A stretch of 64,000 nucleotides of DNA, taken from contig NC_133933.1 in NCBI RefSeq assembly GCF_031877795.1, positions 73,115,730 through 73,179,729 on the forward strand, written 5' to 3'. This document shows positions 37,801-51,100 of the stretch, in pieces. A program made the position numbers and the translations under genes. The notes beneath the pieces were generated by a model. The model ran no database searches and was not told where the DNA came from. It saw only the letters and a list, made by a program, of their open reading frames with translations. Source of the DNA: Strix aluco. Its lineage: Eukaryota; Chordata; Aves; Strigiformes; Strigidae. Within the stretch, counting starts at the first letter, position 1; the number at the start of each line of letters is the position of its first letter.

Positions 37801-40800
37801 ACAGGGTGGCACATGAAGGTCAGTTTTCAGCAGTATCAAGAAACGTTTTTATTTGTTCTGTTTTGAGATTCCCGTTTGTAGCATTTTATCCGCTAACTGC
37901 AATAATAAATTGAAGGGACAAAGTCACTGTAGCTGGGCAGGTATCGGACCTGTGATAGGAAGGAAGGGAAGGAAGCAGACATGGATGATGGCAGGTCACG
38001 ACTGAGGACCTGAGGTAACTATCAAAAAACACACACTTCAGCCTTTATGATCGACAAAAGGAAGAGAGCGCAGCAAGAGAGACCGGGACAGCCTGGTGAA
38101 ACTGCAGTCTTTTGCAGTTGTTGCAACCCATTTGGCTTGTCTTTGTGTCGGGAAAGGAGGGAGGGGGCTGCCCGGTGAGATGGCTGCCCAAAAAGAGAGG
38201 GAAGAGGCGAGGAAGTGGCATTGCCTACCTAGAGGAAAGGAGATGCTCCTCGCACCCAAGGAGCCGGCATGCCCCGCCATCGCTCCCCCTTGCCACCCCG
38301 GTGCCTCTTCAGAAAAACAACTCCAAGAAAACCCAAACAAAATAAACTCCCTTCTCCTCCACCAATGTACATTTAGAAAGCAACAGAGGGAGAGTGGGGT
38401 GGGGAGAAAAACAATGTTATTTTAAGGCTTGTATATTAAACCCAACTGTTGTGCTGGGAAGTGTTATTAGAAACTATTTGAACTATCCACACACACCAGA
38501 CCTCATCTTGTTAATCTAGTTGCAGAAGTGTATCTTAAATGCATAACACTTTGTTTTAAACTCCCCAAAGGAGAGCCCTTCTCCTAAAGAAAAATCAAGT
38601 TACTTGGCTCCCTGACATACGAAAAAAAATACAGCATTCAGAGTTAAATCAAAACTAAGGGGGAAAAAAAGTATAGGCCTTTAAGCGTAATTTTGTCCCC
38701 TTGTGTTTATGGATTTCATTGTAGTAATTTATTAGATTTTCACCTACCACACAGTAATATAGAATACTTTTTATGGGTACTCTTTACAGGTAAAACACTT
38801 TTCTTTACATCTTCCAGTAATATACTGTTTCCTGGAATAGTGTGCTGATTTCATAGAAGGAGGTCTTGCAGTGTAACATACATGAAGACATGGGCAGAGT
38901 TAGAAATTTCCCAGCTGTTAGGAGATTGCAATCACAATTTCAATGTTGCATTAAGGTGGTTTTTTCACCCTGAAGACTTTCCTTTGCAGAAGAGAAAAAT
39001 GCTGAATATGGGCTATGTGGAAAGCAAAATTACGTCAACACCTCAGAAGGACTTACCTGTAGAATAAGAAATAGCACTGTTCAGATAAACATTGTCTAAA
39101 ACATTTAGCTTTGCTTGAATTCAGTATCGACAGCTGTAACTGTAGAAAAGGAGTCTGCCTCTCCAGACCATGAAAGTAATTCAACCAGACACATTGCCTT
39201 TTATTTCCTGTATTAATTTCCTTTTGCTTCTGATTTTTTAATTTCTAGGGCACAACACTAATTCATGTGTCCCAGCTTTGCACTACCACCATGAATGCAG
39301 AAAAATATCCCTTTAAAAAGAAATTATATTGACATCATCTTATAATCACCGCCACTGCTGCACCCAGCACATTAAGAGAAATTCTGAAGTTAGTGTCGAA
39401 TGAAGAGTTGACTGGTCTTATTTTCAAGATCGATAGATGATAGCAACGCATCATCATCAAATCATTTTGATACTGTTCTGTTGTTTTTTCAGGTGAGAAG
39501 GAGGCTGATTTTAAAATCAGATCACATGTGAAAATATTATTAAGATTCGAATCTTATCTCTCCAGAGATGATGCAAGATAGAGAAGGAGAAATTCAGTTG
39601 CCTGGCCATATGCATTTAGTGCCACTTAAACAACCTTGGGTTTTCCAGGCGTCTGCACAGGTCTGGCAGAGGTGACACAGGACAGAAGGGAGATCTGCAC
39701 CTTCCAGAGTGATAGTTGGAGCCCATCTTAGGACATGGCAAATATTTAGGCAACTGAATGCTAAGTGATTGTTTTTCCACTTTAATAGCACTTTACAACT
39801 TCCAGTAGTAGCAATTACCAGAGGAAAAAACAAAATAAAACCCAAAACAAAGCCAAAACACCTATTTTCAGATAATTATCTGTCAAAATGTTGTTTCATT
39901 TGTAAATTAGGAAAGATTTAGTTTAAGATCCCAGCATTTCTATTACCTGCCTGGTGCTCCTCTGCTTACCATTTCTGGTCACGGTCAGATGTGTTGCTGC
40001 AGACATCCCTTTTGAGACCTTTACACATTAGCTTCCAAGACACAAGTCTTTGCTGTGTAAAATGGTGAAGCAGAGGAACAAAGCATAAGTAAAAATTTCA
40101 GCGTTGAGTAAAATTACACTCAGGTTCAGGCAAGAGCTTCACACAAATGAGTCTGAGCACAGGAAGCTTGCAAACAAAGCTATACCAATTTCTTCATCTT
40201 TTCTCGAAGTTGGACAAAACTACCTGTGACTATTAAATTACTAAGGTCCTCAGGCATATGACCTCAGGCTATCTGTGCCTATAGAAGCGGATGGCTAATG
40301 AACTGTTGAGCTGGTAACAGTCCACTTCACATGTCTGTAGTATGTTCTGATGTAGTATCTTCTGATTAAAAGATGCTTGTGTCCTTTTTCCCTTAGGAAG
40401 AAGAACTTTCTCATTTACAATAGCCCTAAGAATTTGCCAATATCCATGTCCTAAGCATCTGCAAATGCCCTTATCTTATGACATCCTGATTGAAGTATCA
40501 TCTTTCAGAATAGCTGCAAACAAACATTTTGAAGGGTCACACTAAGGAGGCAGCAGCATGAACTGGCACCTCCTGGCAGTTGTTCAGGCAGATGTAGTCA
40601 CAGCCGGGATACGGTTATTCTGCTTTGAATATATGCATTCAGCCCTCGGCCACAGTAGCCGGTTTTTCTTCTGGGGCAGTACCTAATGCCGGATTTCCTC
40701 CACTTGCAGAGCACAGGGAGGACAGGCAGCACCTCCTCCCAATTCTCCGTCTCCTCTCAGGTAATAATCTTCCCTCGGTGCTGTGTGGCACAGTCCCACA

Positions 40801-43800
40801 GCTACAGCAGCCTAAGTGCTTTTTATTTGCACTGCTGAGGGCTAAAGTTTCGAGCCTTCTAATGCTGAGTGACAGAATTGTTTTTTAGCTTTTTCCTCTT
40901 AAGAAAAACATTCTAGGAAATTGCATAACTTCCTTTGATCCTCTTGAAAACTGAATATAAGGTTGCAAACCCACCCCTTGAAAAGTTAGTCAAAGCCAGA
41001 TACACTGTTGAGTAAGCAGACCGATTTGCTTTCTTGTGCTATGTGCTATGATCCTAAATTATATGAATTACAAACTTTCTTCATCCTCCAGGTTCATTCA
41101 TCATTGAAAGCAGAATAAAGGTAGAAAAGGGCTGAAGTAAGGTTGTGTGCTTACAGCCACTAGTCCTACCTTTTGGATCTTGGTTATGCCAAGGAGACAA
41201 CTTTCCCTTGCTCTGTTTTAAAAATTGCATAGACTCCTTCACCTCTGACCTGTTACCACAGCTACAACCAAAGCCATCAGAAGCTATTACCCTCGGATGT
41301 TTTTCCAACAGCACATGTGAAATATGCTGCTTCTCCATTAACTTCTCACTTGGGAAACCTTCATCTGCTCTCCCAGAGGTAACATTCCCAACAGAGGCTC
41401 AGGACTGAACAGGCATGAAGGCTGAGCTCCTGCCTCATGTGCTGTCCCTTCAGGATTCAGACTTAAAAAAACAAACCAAAGCAAAAGACAACAAAAAAGA
41501 AAAGAGAGGACACATCAACAACTCAGCCAGCGTCCATGAATTTGGCCTGTTTTGCGAGAATGAAAATGGGATAAGCCCAAACACACAGGCTGCACAAATC
41601 CACCTGTGACACATTGTTTCAGGATGCTAAAGTAACTATGCTTTCATCTAAACAGTCTCTTGGAAATATTTTTTCAAACTCCCTTTTTTTTAGAATAAGG
41701 CAAAATGTCACATTTGGGGCAACAAATGATAATGTTTTGGGGCACATCAATTAGTTTGAAGTCCTTACATGTAACCAAGTCAGTGGCTGCCCATTTTTAA
41801 CACGATATGATGCATGGGAGACCACCTACCAGACTCTCAGAGGGCAGGTTAATAGTTAACAGCTTAAAGTCAAGTAGGGTTGCAACCTACTCTTTTTCAC
41901 GTAAATAAATACCACTTTTTATCTACTTGCCAGTTAACTAATGTAATTTCATTCTTGAAACTGCTCATATGAAAAGTGATGGCACCTGAATCAGATGCTG
42001 CTGAACATGCCAGTATAGCAGTGCAGCATTTGTGTCCTGAGTCAAAAAATGTTTAACAAACAACAAAACTTCAAAGAAGCATGATTTACAGCTCAGGGTT
42101 AGAGAGTCTTCCTCCCCATCTTTTGTCCGTTTTCTCCATGGAACAGCATGTTGTTCAGGCAAAATCACAATCCCTCCCTGCCTGGGTGCCAGAGACAGGC
42201 TGATGCAGGCGGGGATGGGTTACATGTTTAACATTTGGGAGAAAGGGATGATGGGGAATGAGCCACTGAGCTGAGGCTGCATTTTGGTGAGGGATGAACT
42301 CTCTGTCTGGATATAGGGTGGTCACCCGTTTCTGTGCTTCAGTCTTATCAGCTGTAATTTGGGCATAATAATCTTTCAGTGCGTTTTGGACATGTGAAAA
42401 CTTGTGCTTATCCTTATGGACAGAGCTTTACACAACTTCTGTGGATGGCCTTTGCAGATCTAAGATGAAATAATAACGATCCCTTGCCTTAGAGAGAACT
42501 GGTAAATTAGAAGACCAGCACTGGAAGGTAAAACTACCCTCTCACAATCCAGATATTTAATGATGTCAGTGGGTTAAAATTTCCCCCTTCTAAACAGAGG
42601 CCCTTAGTGAGGATCTGAAAGAAAGCTGAACCTAGAAACCCCAATGATTTTTGGGTCTCTCCCGGATGGACAGATGGGTTTGTATCATTAAGCGTATCGT
42701 CAGTGCAGAACCAGTTTACAAGCCTGAAAGCTGATGATGCTTTACTGACTGTTTTTTTCTGCCTATTTCAGAGCATGCTGTACAAGATGGGCTTTCTGGC
42801 TGAGCGAGGGGAGCAGAAGAGGACGGAGCAGCTGAGAGGCTTGTTATCAGTGGCAGAAACTAACTTTGAGCCCACGAGTATTCCTCAAGAGCAAACAAAA
42901 ACTGCAACAAATCATCCATAAAACGCAGTCAAAAAGGACTTCGTTTAATTAGTGATATGTAAAGACTTTTGCATAGAAAAAAGGTTAACAAAGTAATGCA
43001 TAAAAGACCGACTAGGTACAGTATTTTTAAAACAAATATTTTAAAGTACATTTTGCATAATGTTTAACATTCTCAATGCTTATTGCTTTCTCCACACAGC
43101 AGAGAAATCAAGTGCATAATAATACATGCTGTGTTTTGTTTTTTTTTTTTTTTTACATAAAATCTCTAGTTCTTGACTGGATGTATTAAAATACTTAGGT
43201 TATTTTAAGTCACTGTAATAAAAAATGAAAGCAAACCATTTTATGCAGCACTAGTTGTCTGGGTATTGACAAAATAATTTACTCACATCCCCTTTAATAC
43301 ATTCATTTTGGTTTGAAATCAAACCCACATTACAATGTTGGCGTGTTAATAGCCAATTTAAAAATTGTCCCTACCATAACTTCATTCATACCCAGAGTGA
43401 TCGTTCTCCCAGAAGTTGATAGTGAAAAGAAGAGGGATCTTGCACAGAATCGGCTAAAAGTAAATGTCCAAATACAGCTAAATAAGTTAATTTGAACTCT
43501 TACAACACTGAGTCTCTTGTATTGGCATGAACTGACTGTATCCAAGTGTGCACACTTTAAATAGGTGGTTACTTCTGGGTGCATGACAAATTCACTGTTT
43601 GTGCAGATAGAGCTAGCACCATATTTAAGCCATGAAAAAGGGTGCCTCAAGGCTCACAGGCAGTGCTGAAATGTTCATTAATCCCAGCACTGATAAGATA
43701 ATTGCTTTTACCAATGCTATGCTAGATGTCACAATTTGGCAAGTCTGTACAAAGAAAGTGAACTAAGGAAGTGAGAACTAGGCCTGTCAAATTGAACATT

Positions 43801-43973
43801 CTTCCTTGGCAATCTTTTGGCTAAAAAACCTCTCCCCTTCAAGAGCACGCTCTTCCCTGGAAAGGTATCCCAGTTCTGAAGTTGAATGCAGGATTTCGCC
43901 TCTCTCCCATACCATTTCCATACCTGTGCAATGTTATTTGTTTTAGCAGAACACACATATATATAATTTTAAT

Positions 43974-43983
43974 TTTATTTATT
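43974..43983 (-). terminator. Candidate HEY2 polyadenylation signal
   Basis: TTTATTTATT on plus gives AATAAATAAA on the HEY2 strand, followed by a TGTGTGTT element. This is the nearest canonical signal to the stop codon. Confidence 0.5.
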
Positions 43984-44371
43984 ATTTTTTCAATGTCAGG
44001 CACTTATGAAACTCGAACTCTTTCTATCCTGGGGAGAGCTGGTAGGTGCAATCCCTCACCTCTCTGACAAACAAGGATGCATAGCTGGAGAATTATTAGT
44101 TCTAACGTCTACGTATTTCTCAGGAAACCTCTACGTGCCGATATGGTCACACTGTTATGAAAGCCATTGCTGCTCCCTCAAGGTACCTCCAGCAAAACAA
44201 ACTCAGAAGAAGAAGAAGAAGAAATCACCCGGTGTCCTCTCCGACGCCTGAAACGAAGAGGATAGCTGTGCCGCTCCTCGGCAGGCTTGCCGGCGCCTCT
44301 CAGGCCCTTTGGGTGAAGGCGGCCGCTCGGCCGGGCTGAGCAGGAAGGACATGCCGAGTCCCGGAGGCTCG

Positions 44372-44430
44372 GGTGTGGGTGCGGGTGTGTGTGGGCACGT
44401 GGGGGTGTGCGTGCACGCGTGCGTGTGCTG
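44372..44430 (-). repeat. Alternating purine-pyrimidine CA/CG tract in the HEY2 3' UTR
   Basis: The plus strand runs gtgtgggtgcgggtgtgtgtgg, then cacgtgggggtgtgcgtgcacgcgtgcgtgtg, an imperfect GT/GC dinucleotide repeat about 60 bp long. It starts about 40 bases after the stop codon. Such sequence favours Z-DNA and varies in length between individuals. Confidence 0.75.
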
Positions 44431-44471
44431 AGGGAGAGGAGGGAGCCAGACCGGGAAGGGAGAGGGGAGAC

Positions 44472-45151
44472 TTAAAAGGCTCCAACTTCAGTCCCCCAGG
44501 GTCGGTATGGTTTAGTGCTGCCCCCGCTGCCAGCCTGCTGAGGGCTGGCAGTGGCAGATACGGCCAACGGAGGTGTGATGGCTGTCGCCGCAGCCACGGC
44601 GGCGGCGGCCGCGCTGGGGGGAAGCATGGGGAAGGCGCCGGTGAAGGAGAGGGGGAAGCTCTGGGCAGCAGCCGTAGCTGCCGCCGCTGCAGCGTGAACG
44701 GTAGCTGAGAGGGACAAGAGGGAGGTAGAGAGAGGAGGGACGCAGGGAGCGACACTGCCAGCGGAGGGGACTCTGAGGGCGGCATCGGCGTGGGCGAAGG
44801 TGGCCGTGAGCAGGGCAGAGCCGTGGGGGGGCACCTCCGAGGAGAGTCTGCACGGGGCGGCGTCAGAGGCGTGAAGTCCGTTCGGCTGCAGCAAAGCAGC
44901 CGGGATGTGGTGAAAGGCAGCTGCCCAGTGGTGAGGGTGCAAGGGGTGGTGGTGGTGGGCCATGGAGGAGGTCATGGCGGCAGCTTCCCTCTGAGAGGCA
45001 CAGGTGCTCAGGTGAGACACGAGTCTAACGCGCAGGGGGTCAGATGTGTCGAGACCCTCCACCGAAGTCAGGTACCTCGCGACTTCTGTCAAGCACTCCC
45101 GGAAGCCAATGCTCATGAAATCCATGGCCAGGGAGTGAGCGTCAAAATAGC
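44472..45151 (-). CDS. HEY2: HEY2 coding exon 5 (Orange domain to stop)
   Basis: Acceptor CCCCTTGCAG|GCTATTTTG. It finishes codon 110 and encodes residues 111-335. The Orange domain ([19 protein letters not shown]... to LVSHLSTC) comes first, then the His-rich, Ala-rich and Ser/Pro-rich repression region, and finally [13 protein letters not shown] before the stop. The exon is itself CpG-rich. Confidence 0.97.
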
Positions 45152-48100
45152 CTGCAAGGGGAGGGCAAAAGATATGTTGAGTGTCGAGTCGGCTTCCCAG
45201 CCGATGTTAGGTGACACAGCTAACCCAGTCCTTACTCAGCCGGGCTAAGATTTGCGGGTTAAGATTTACGGGTTAAGATTATGGGTTAATCCATTTATGG
45301 GTTATGATTTGCAATGTGAAGTTTGTTCTCTGATCCATAAATGATTTGTGTGACCATCCCTGTAATGCAATAGGCTGCAGTTGCTTCTACAGACAATATA
45401 CAAATGAAAAGAATTAAGTCCATAAGTACTCGTGATACTTAAAAAGATACACAATGCCTCTCCTGATATTCCTCAGCAAGCTGCTGCAGTGCAGTGTTGA
45501 TCCTGCACGCGTGTGTGAATGAGATTTATCCACACAACGAAACAGGCTGGAGATCAGAGAGCCTGCATGTACTACCCTGCCTTTTCTTCCCTGCACTGGC
45601 ATTCATCATAATGCTCTCAAACTGTTTCCTGACATTGTGAGATAGTTGTTGTAACTGCTGCCGGGGTCCCATCTACTTCACAGAGTCATTAAGACAATAT
45701 GACATACGGTGTTACTTAACTACAAACTAAAAACATCTTGTCATGACTCTGCACACACACAATAAAAAGCTTTACTGAGAAAACGTTTTATGTAATGCCA
45801 TTGCTAATTTGGAGATGGAAGACTGACAGTCATATGGCCCATGAGGTATTTCAACAAACAGCAACTGGAACTCCACAGGCATTACAAAAAAGCATTTGAA
45901 AAATAAATTGTCTTATTAAATGCACATGAAAAGATATTCCCTTTCTAAAAGGGTGTAGCATCAAATCTAGTGCTGAAGTTGCAGCTCTTTAACCACAAAA
46001 ACCTATTCCAATTTTTGGAATTTTCCTATTTTAGTTTAAAAGTAGTCTCCTCAGGGAAATAACGTCCTATCCACTCCCAAGCTGGCACAGTGTTTTTTCC
46101 TCTTGCTTTCAGTGAAAATTTTTAGGTATGCATGACTATGATGTGTATTAGTATATAAAAATCAAGTGCCCTTATTATGGAGGAATGCAGCAGCAATACC
46201 TGCATTAGGCCTTGTACTCTCTGGCATGAAATAATCTGTGTCTTTCTGAAAAATGCTAGCACCTTAGATAGCTTTTTTCACTTGTATCAACTTTCAAGCT
46301 AGAAAGGAGTGTTTCCGTCACTGCACGCCCGCATTATAGAATTAACCTGAGCACATTTATAGATGTCTCCCCAAATCCCCTGCCCGCCTCACACCCCTTC
46401 TTGCCAAATTACGATGGTGCTTTTGCTGCAGGCCACCTCGCTCATCTGAGGCTGTACCAAACCCAAGAGAAACACTGGCTTGGACAGCAGATCAGTGAGC
46501 ATGAGGGGTCAAGGACTCATGTCAGCAAGCACTGATTCCTCCAGCATTTTCCCTGCCAGGTCCACTGCAACCAAGCGATCTGTGGAAATGCTGTGGTTTG
46601 AGTGAACTCCTGAGAAGCAGACGCCAGGCAGGCCAGCGGCAGCGGGCTAGCAGGGTACCTGCTCGGGTGCCAGCCAGCCTGGCGTGGGGACTGCCTCCAC
46701 GCCGGAGGCTCCAGGACCTCCAGCGGCTTCAGAGGGGCTGACATGCAGCCAAAACCACCTCCCGGCTCTGGCCACAAGTCAGCCAGCCTGGGAATTCTGA
46801 GAGCTCGTGGCTCAAGCCAGGGCTTCCCAGCCTTCCTCCCTCTGGACCAGAGGAGACATGGGGGATGTGGTTGTCACCAGTTTCCCCTGAGTCTGAGCTG
46901 CTGGCTCTGTGACGAGCTATCCCAAAGTCCTGGTGATCCTGGCTCCCTCTCAGTCTCCTATGGTGGCCAAGACATGAAAACAGAGGGGAGATCAGAGCTG
47001 GGACTCCCAGGCTCCATTATGTTTTGATTTTGATGGTTATCTTTCCCAGGTTTCCCCTTTGCTGGCTTCCCCCTTCTGAGGGAGACTTAAAAATGTTGTT
47101 TCTTGTTTCTTTCCAAAACCCAAGAACATCCTCCACCACCACCCACATGCGTACACGCCAGCATTTTGTAATGCATGGGAAGTCTCAGGTTTACTTCAGC
47201 TATCCTGGTAACCCACCTGCTCCGCATGAAGAACACTAAGTCATTTGAGTTGTATTAACTGATGTTGCTGACCCAGGTGTCAGTCACTCAAGCTAAATTT
47301 GCAGTGAAGCTGCAATAAAACCACACCGAGGTCCCAGCAAGTGACTCGCTGTTGACAAATAACTTCTCCCCTGTGCTTGCTTGCACTGTCAGCCAAAAGC
47401 CCTGGCCCCAGGCCAAAATAATAACTCAACGTGAACAGCAGACCATTGCCCGCACCTGTGTCAGGGTGGCGGAAACATGGAGTCTACACAGGACCTCAGA
47501 AGTGGCAGCCTGCCTGCCCTGAGCAGCTCCAAAAAGCAGAGAAGGGACAGGAGCCACGCCTGTCATGCCCACCTTGGGTTCAGCACACTGAGGAGTGGCT
47601 GATTCCACCCCGGCTTGCCTAGCCCCAAGCATTCCCCATCTTGGGTGTCCTCCATTTCTGCATGAGAAGGAAGAGGATGAGCTCTCCCCAGCCCTCGATG
47701 CAGGGGAGCATAAGGGTATCAGGACCCATTTCTCCCTGCTGCAATAATAGCTTGTGTCCGTAGGAAAAAAGTTGGAACTAATTTTTTTTGCTGATCCAAA
47801 AAAGTTTCTGGCTCAGAAGATGAGTTACAAACTGGGAATAACTACACTTGCAAAAAACACAAAAATCTGCCTTAAAAACGCCCTAAGAAATTATATTTAA
47901 AGCTATTACTTAGGTTGCAAAGTAAAACATTAAGCAAGCAGGAGACGCAAGCTTAAATTTTGCTCGGTACTAACTCACAAACTTCTTTTTCAAGTTTGTT
48001 AATCCATGCAGTGAGATTACTCGTATATCTGGGTCAGAAGGAGAAGATAAAGTCATAGTATTTGTGAAGCGATCGGGTATTATATTGCTGTGTCACCCAC

Positions 48101-51100
48101 TATGGACCATGGTGTGGGAGGTGGCTGCGGGCATAAGCCAGGACTGCCTCCCGGCACCCCGACACTTCGTCCTTCCCTGCGCTGCCGCCCTCCGGCAGCC
48201 GTGGCACGGAGAGGCATGGCGGTGGTGGCAGACCAGGGAAGAGACGCCAGGACCTGGGACTGCTGACAGAATCCATCTTGTCCAGCCGCAGCCGGAGGCT
48301 GGGACTCTGTCAAAACCCCTCTCCACCCAGGAGCTGCAATCCCAGGCACTTCGTCCCCTGCCTCACTAGCTGGGCCACCTGGCCTGACCCAGTTATAAAA
48401 TAATCACCCACATACTTTTTTTGGGTGGGGAGGCAGGGGAAGGAGGGTTCCTATTAAATTAGGCCTCTGATCAGCTTCACCTCCTGGCCCTCCCGCTGTC
48501 GGTGCAGACATCGGAGGGGTGGGAGCTGCTGCAGCTTTTCAGAGGAACAACGTGCAGCGTGAAGCAGGGGTCAGGTTGGGGTAGTTGAGCTGCACGTCAC
48601 GCGGGGAGGGTGAAGCGAAACAGCCACCGCTTCCCTCAGCAGCTGAGCGTTGTTCGCCCCGTGCACCAAGCGAGACGGAGCCTGTGGAAAGCCAGCATGC
48701 AACCACGCAATTAAAGCCAGCACCATCACGCACACGCACAGAGGATCTGATTTCAAATTGCACAAGCACGATCAATTCTGGCATTTCGCAACTTTCAAGA
48801 GCATAGTTTTACCGACTAAACAGTGGTTCTTAAAGGATATTTTTAGATATAAAAATTAACTTCTTTTTAAAATTTTGTACATTTTCTGAGGAATCAAAAG
48901 GTGTGTCTGTTATATGAAGGGCAATAAAATTCCTTTCACCTCTTCTAGAACAAGTTGCCCATAAATTTTAAGCTTAAATGGACTCACAGCAAAAGCCTCT
49001 TAACACCTAGAAAATATGTATGTCAGCTTGATGTTAATTTTCACAAATAACAGAATACCAGCCTTTGCTATCACCATTTGTTTTTAAGCATGCACCGATT
49101 ATAAGCTGAATTCTGGAATCGCTGTGAGGTACAGAGAGGAACAGTATTTCAGTCACAGGCTAAAAACTTTTGAGTTTAATCAAAGAAGGAAGAGAGAGAG
49201 CAACAGACGCCTCTGCTCTAGCCTTTACGTATATGGCAGAATGTGTCAACAAAAAATGGGCTGGTTTCCATTGCACCAATTTGAACCATAACCACGGTTG
49301 ATAGCACAGGACATGGGACCGTGCTTACAGGAGGCCAGCAAGTTTTTCACTCCAAATAAGTTCCAAAATCATGACTATACAGAGTACCTCGTGGGTGGCT
49401 GAAACCATTTGGCCTCCAGCCTCGGGGCTGTCAGCTTGCACAAGCGAGGTACGCTCGACTCCCGGCAGCTGGCTGATCTAATGGGTCAGCCAGTGCAGTC
49501 CCCGTGTCACGCCAGCACCCACTACCCTGGCAGCTTCCCGGACCTCTGACACACAAACACAGCATATAAATACGAGTGCAGAGAGCACTGATAGCCGTCT
49601 GCCTGTCTGCTTTATCAGATACCTGGGGCTGCACAGAGCAGGACTGGGCTTTGTTCTGGTGAATGAGACGGTCTAACCTGGCATCTAAAAGTCTTTCCAG
49701 AACAAAGAAAATACATAAACAATAAAGAAAGTTCCTCTCCATCCACTTCCTTTGGTATAGCTGCTGGATAGAGAGGTTTAGCAGCAGTTTTGTGCCACAC
49801 AATTGTTGCCACAAACCTCCTGTTTATGTTTGGTGTTTGTGTATTTGTTTTGTCTCCTTGTGCAGATTTCAGTGCTCTTTGGAAACCCCAAACAAATCTC
49901 TGACTGGGCTGCCTGTGAATGAAGCCTTTACTCCCACAGTGTTATGAAAGCAAACACAAGCCCAGGGTCAAGTGCTTCTTTTGTCCCAGTAGTTCTTTCC
50001 CACGAGTTCAATCCTGCCATTAGCATTGATTTCCACTCCTTTAATCTGGAAACGCCTATCACAGCTCCTCAAAGCACTTTTTTGCAGAGATTTCCCCAAA
50101 TATTAGAAAAGAAACCATCAGCTCCTTACCTTTACCTCCCGTTGCCTGCAGCATCTTCAGATGATCCACTGTCATTTGCAGTATTTCCGCTTTCTCTAAT
50201 TTGGCAGATCCCTTTGAGATAAGAGACTCATATAAATAAAGGCTTACAAATACTAGAAACTTTAATTTGATATACTTTCCACTGAGCTCAGCCTTATGGT
50301 TTCAATTTCCCCTATCATTAGGACATTCTTAGCTTAATTCTTCTGTGAGCATCTGCCTCCCAGACTTTGTCTAAGGACTAATGCCATCTCCTCTCTAGCA
50401 GCACCAGCACAATTTTGCTTTATTAAGGCTATAGCTCAGCGTAGCTCTGGCCTTGAAGATGGTGTAGAGATGACATCTTTATGAAATGAGAGAAATATGT
50501 AACTTTGCGGACTTTCTTTTTAACGACAAACACAAATGGAGCGCAGGCAGGACAGGTCTGCACAGTTATCGACGACGACCCTGCTGCAACATTTTTTTCT
50601 GCTTTTACCAGTAGGTGTCCCTGTGGGCACACACCCAGAAGTACCCTCTTTCTTAATCGCCTGTTAATTTTCGACATGTCATTTGGCTGCTGAATATTCT
50701 ATTCTCATTCTCGACTGAAAAAGCACCGCACCATCCACAGTATTTTAAGTTAGGCCTAGCTTGCAGGGACATGAAACTAAAAGAAAGAGTTTAGCTCCTC
50801 TGTCAGTAAAAATCTTTTTTGTTGCTGAGCGTGGCTCACAGAACTACAATAGGTGCTGGAAAACTATAAAATACAACTCAAGAGGTAGTATCAATATATT
50901 AATCTCTATATAAAACTATTTTGCATGGTAGCATTCCCTTCAATATCTGTAGCACACCCAGAAGACCAAGTTTACCGGGCAAATGTTACTCCAGTGCAAG
51001 AAGTCATCCCTTGGCATCAGTTAAAACCAGGGCTGCGCAAGCTGCAGCCACCAGTGGATCGCATCCTGCAAGCCAAATTTTTCTCCTAGTTATCATCTGG

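Larger units (their letters stand above)
31827..43954. other. Intergenic region downstream of HEY2
   Basis: About 12 kb without a recognisable gene. It holds homopolymer tracts: C9 followed by T17 at 33993-34018, A26 at 34830-34855 and T16 at 43139-43154. There are scattered GC-richer patches (about 36.0-36.5 kb and 38.05-38.35 kb), none with coding signature. Part of 42.9-43.95 kb could be an extended HEY2 3' UTR if transcription passes the first poly(A) signal. Confidence 0.5.
43955..44471 (-). other. HEY2: HEY2 3' UTR (to the first canonical poly(A) signal)
   Basis: The sequence follows the HEY2 stop on the minus strand. The first canonical hexamers are two overlapping AATAAA at 43983-43974. 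A TATATATGTGTGTTCTG stretch follows about 20-30 bases later, a plausible GU-rich downstream element, so cleavage near 43955 is likely. The proximal part (44372-44430) is an alternating purine-pyrimidine CA/CG run. The right-hand half is GC-rich and continuous with the coding island. I recall a longer HEY2 3' UTR in mammals, so a second poly(A) site further left is possible, for example ATTAAA on minus at 42950-42945. Confidence 0.5.
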
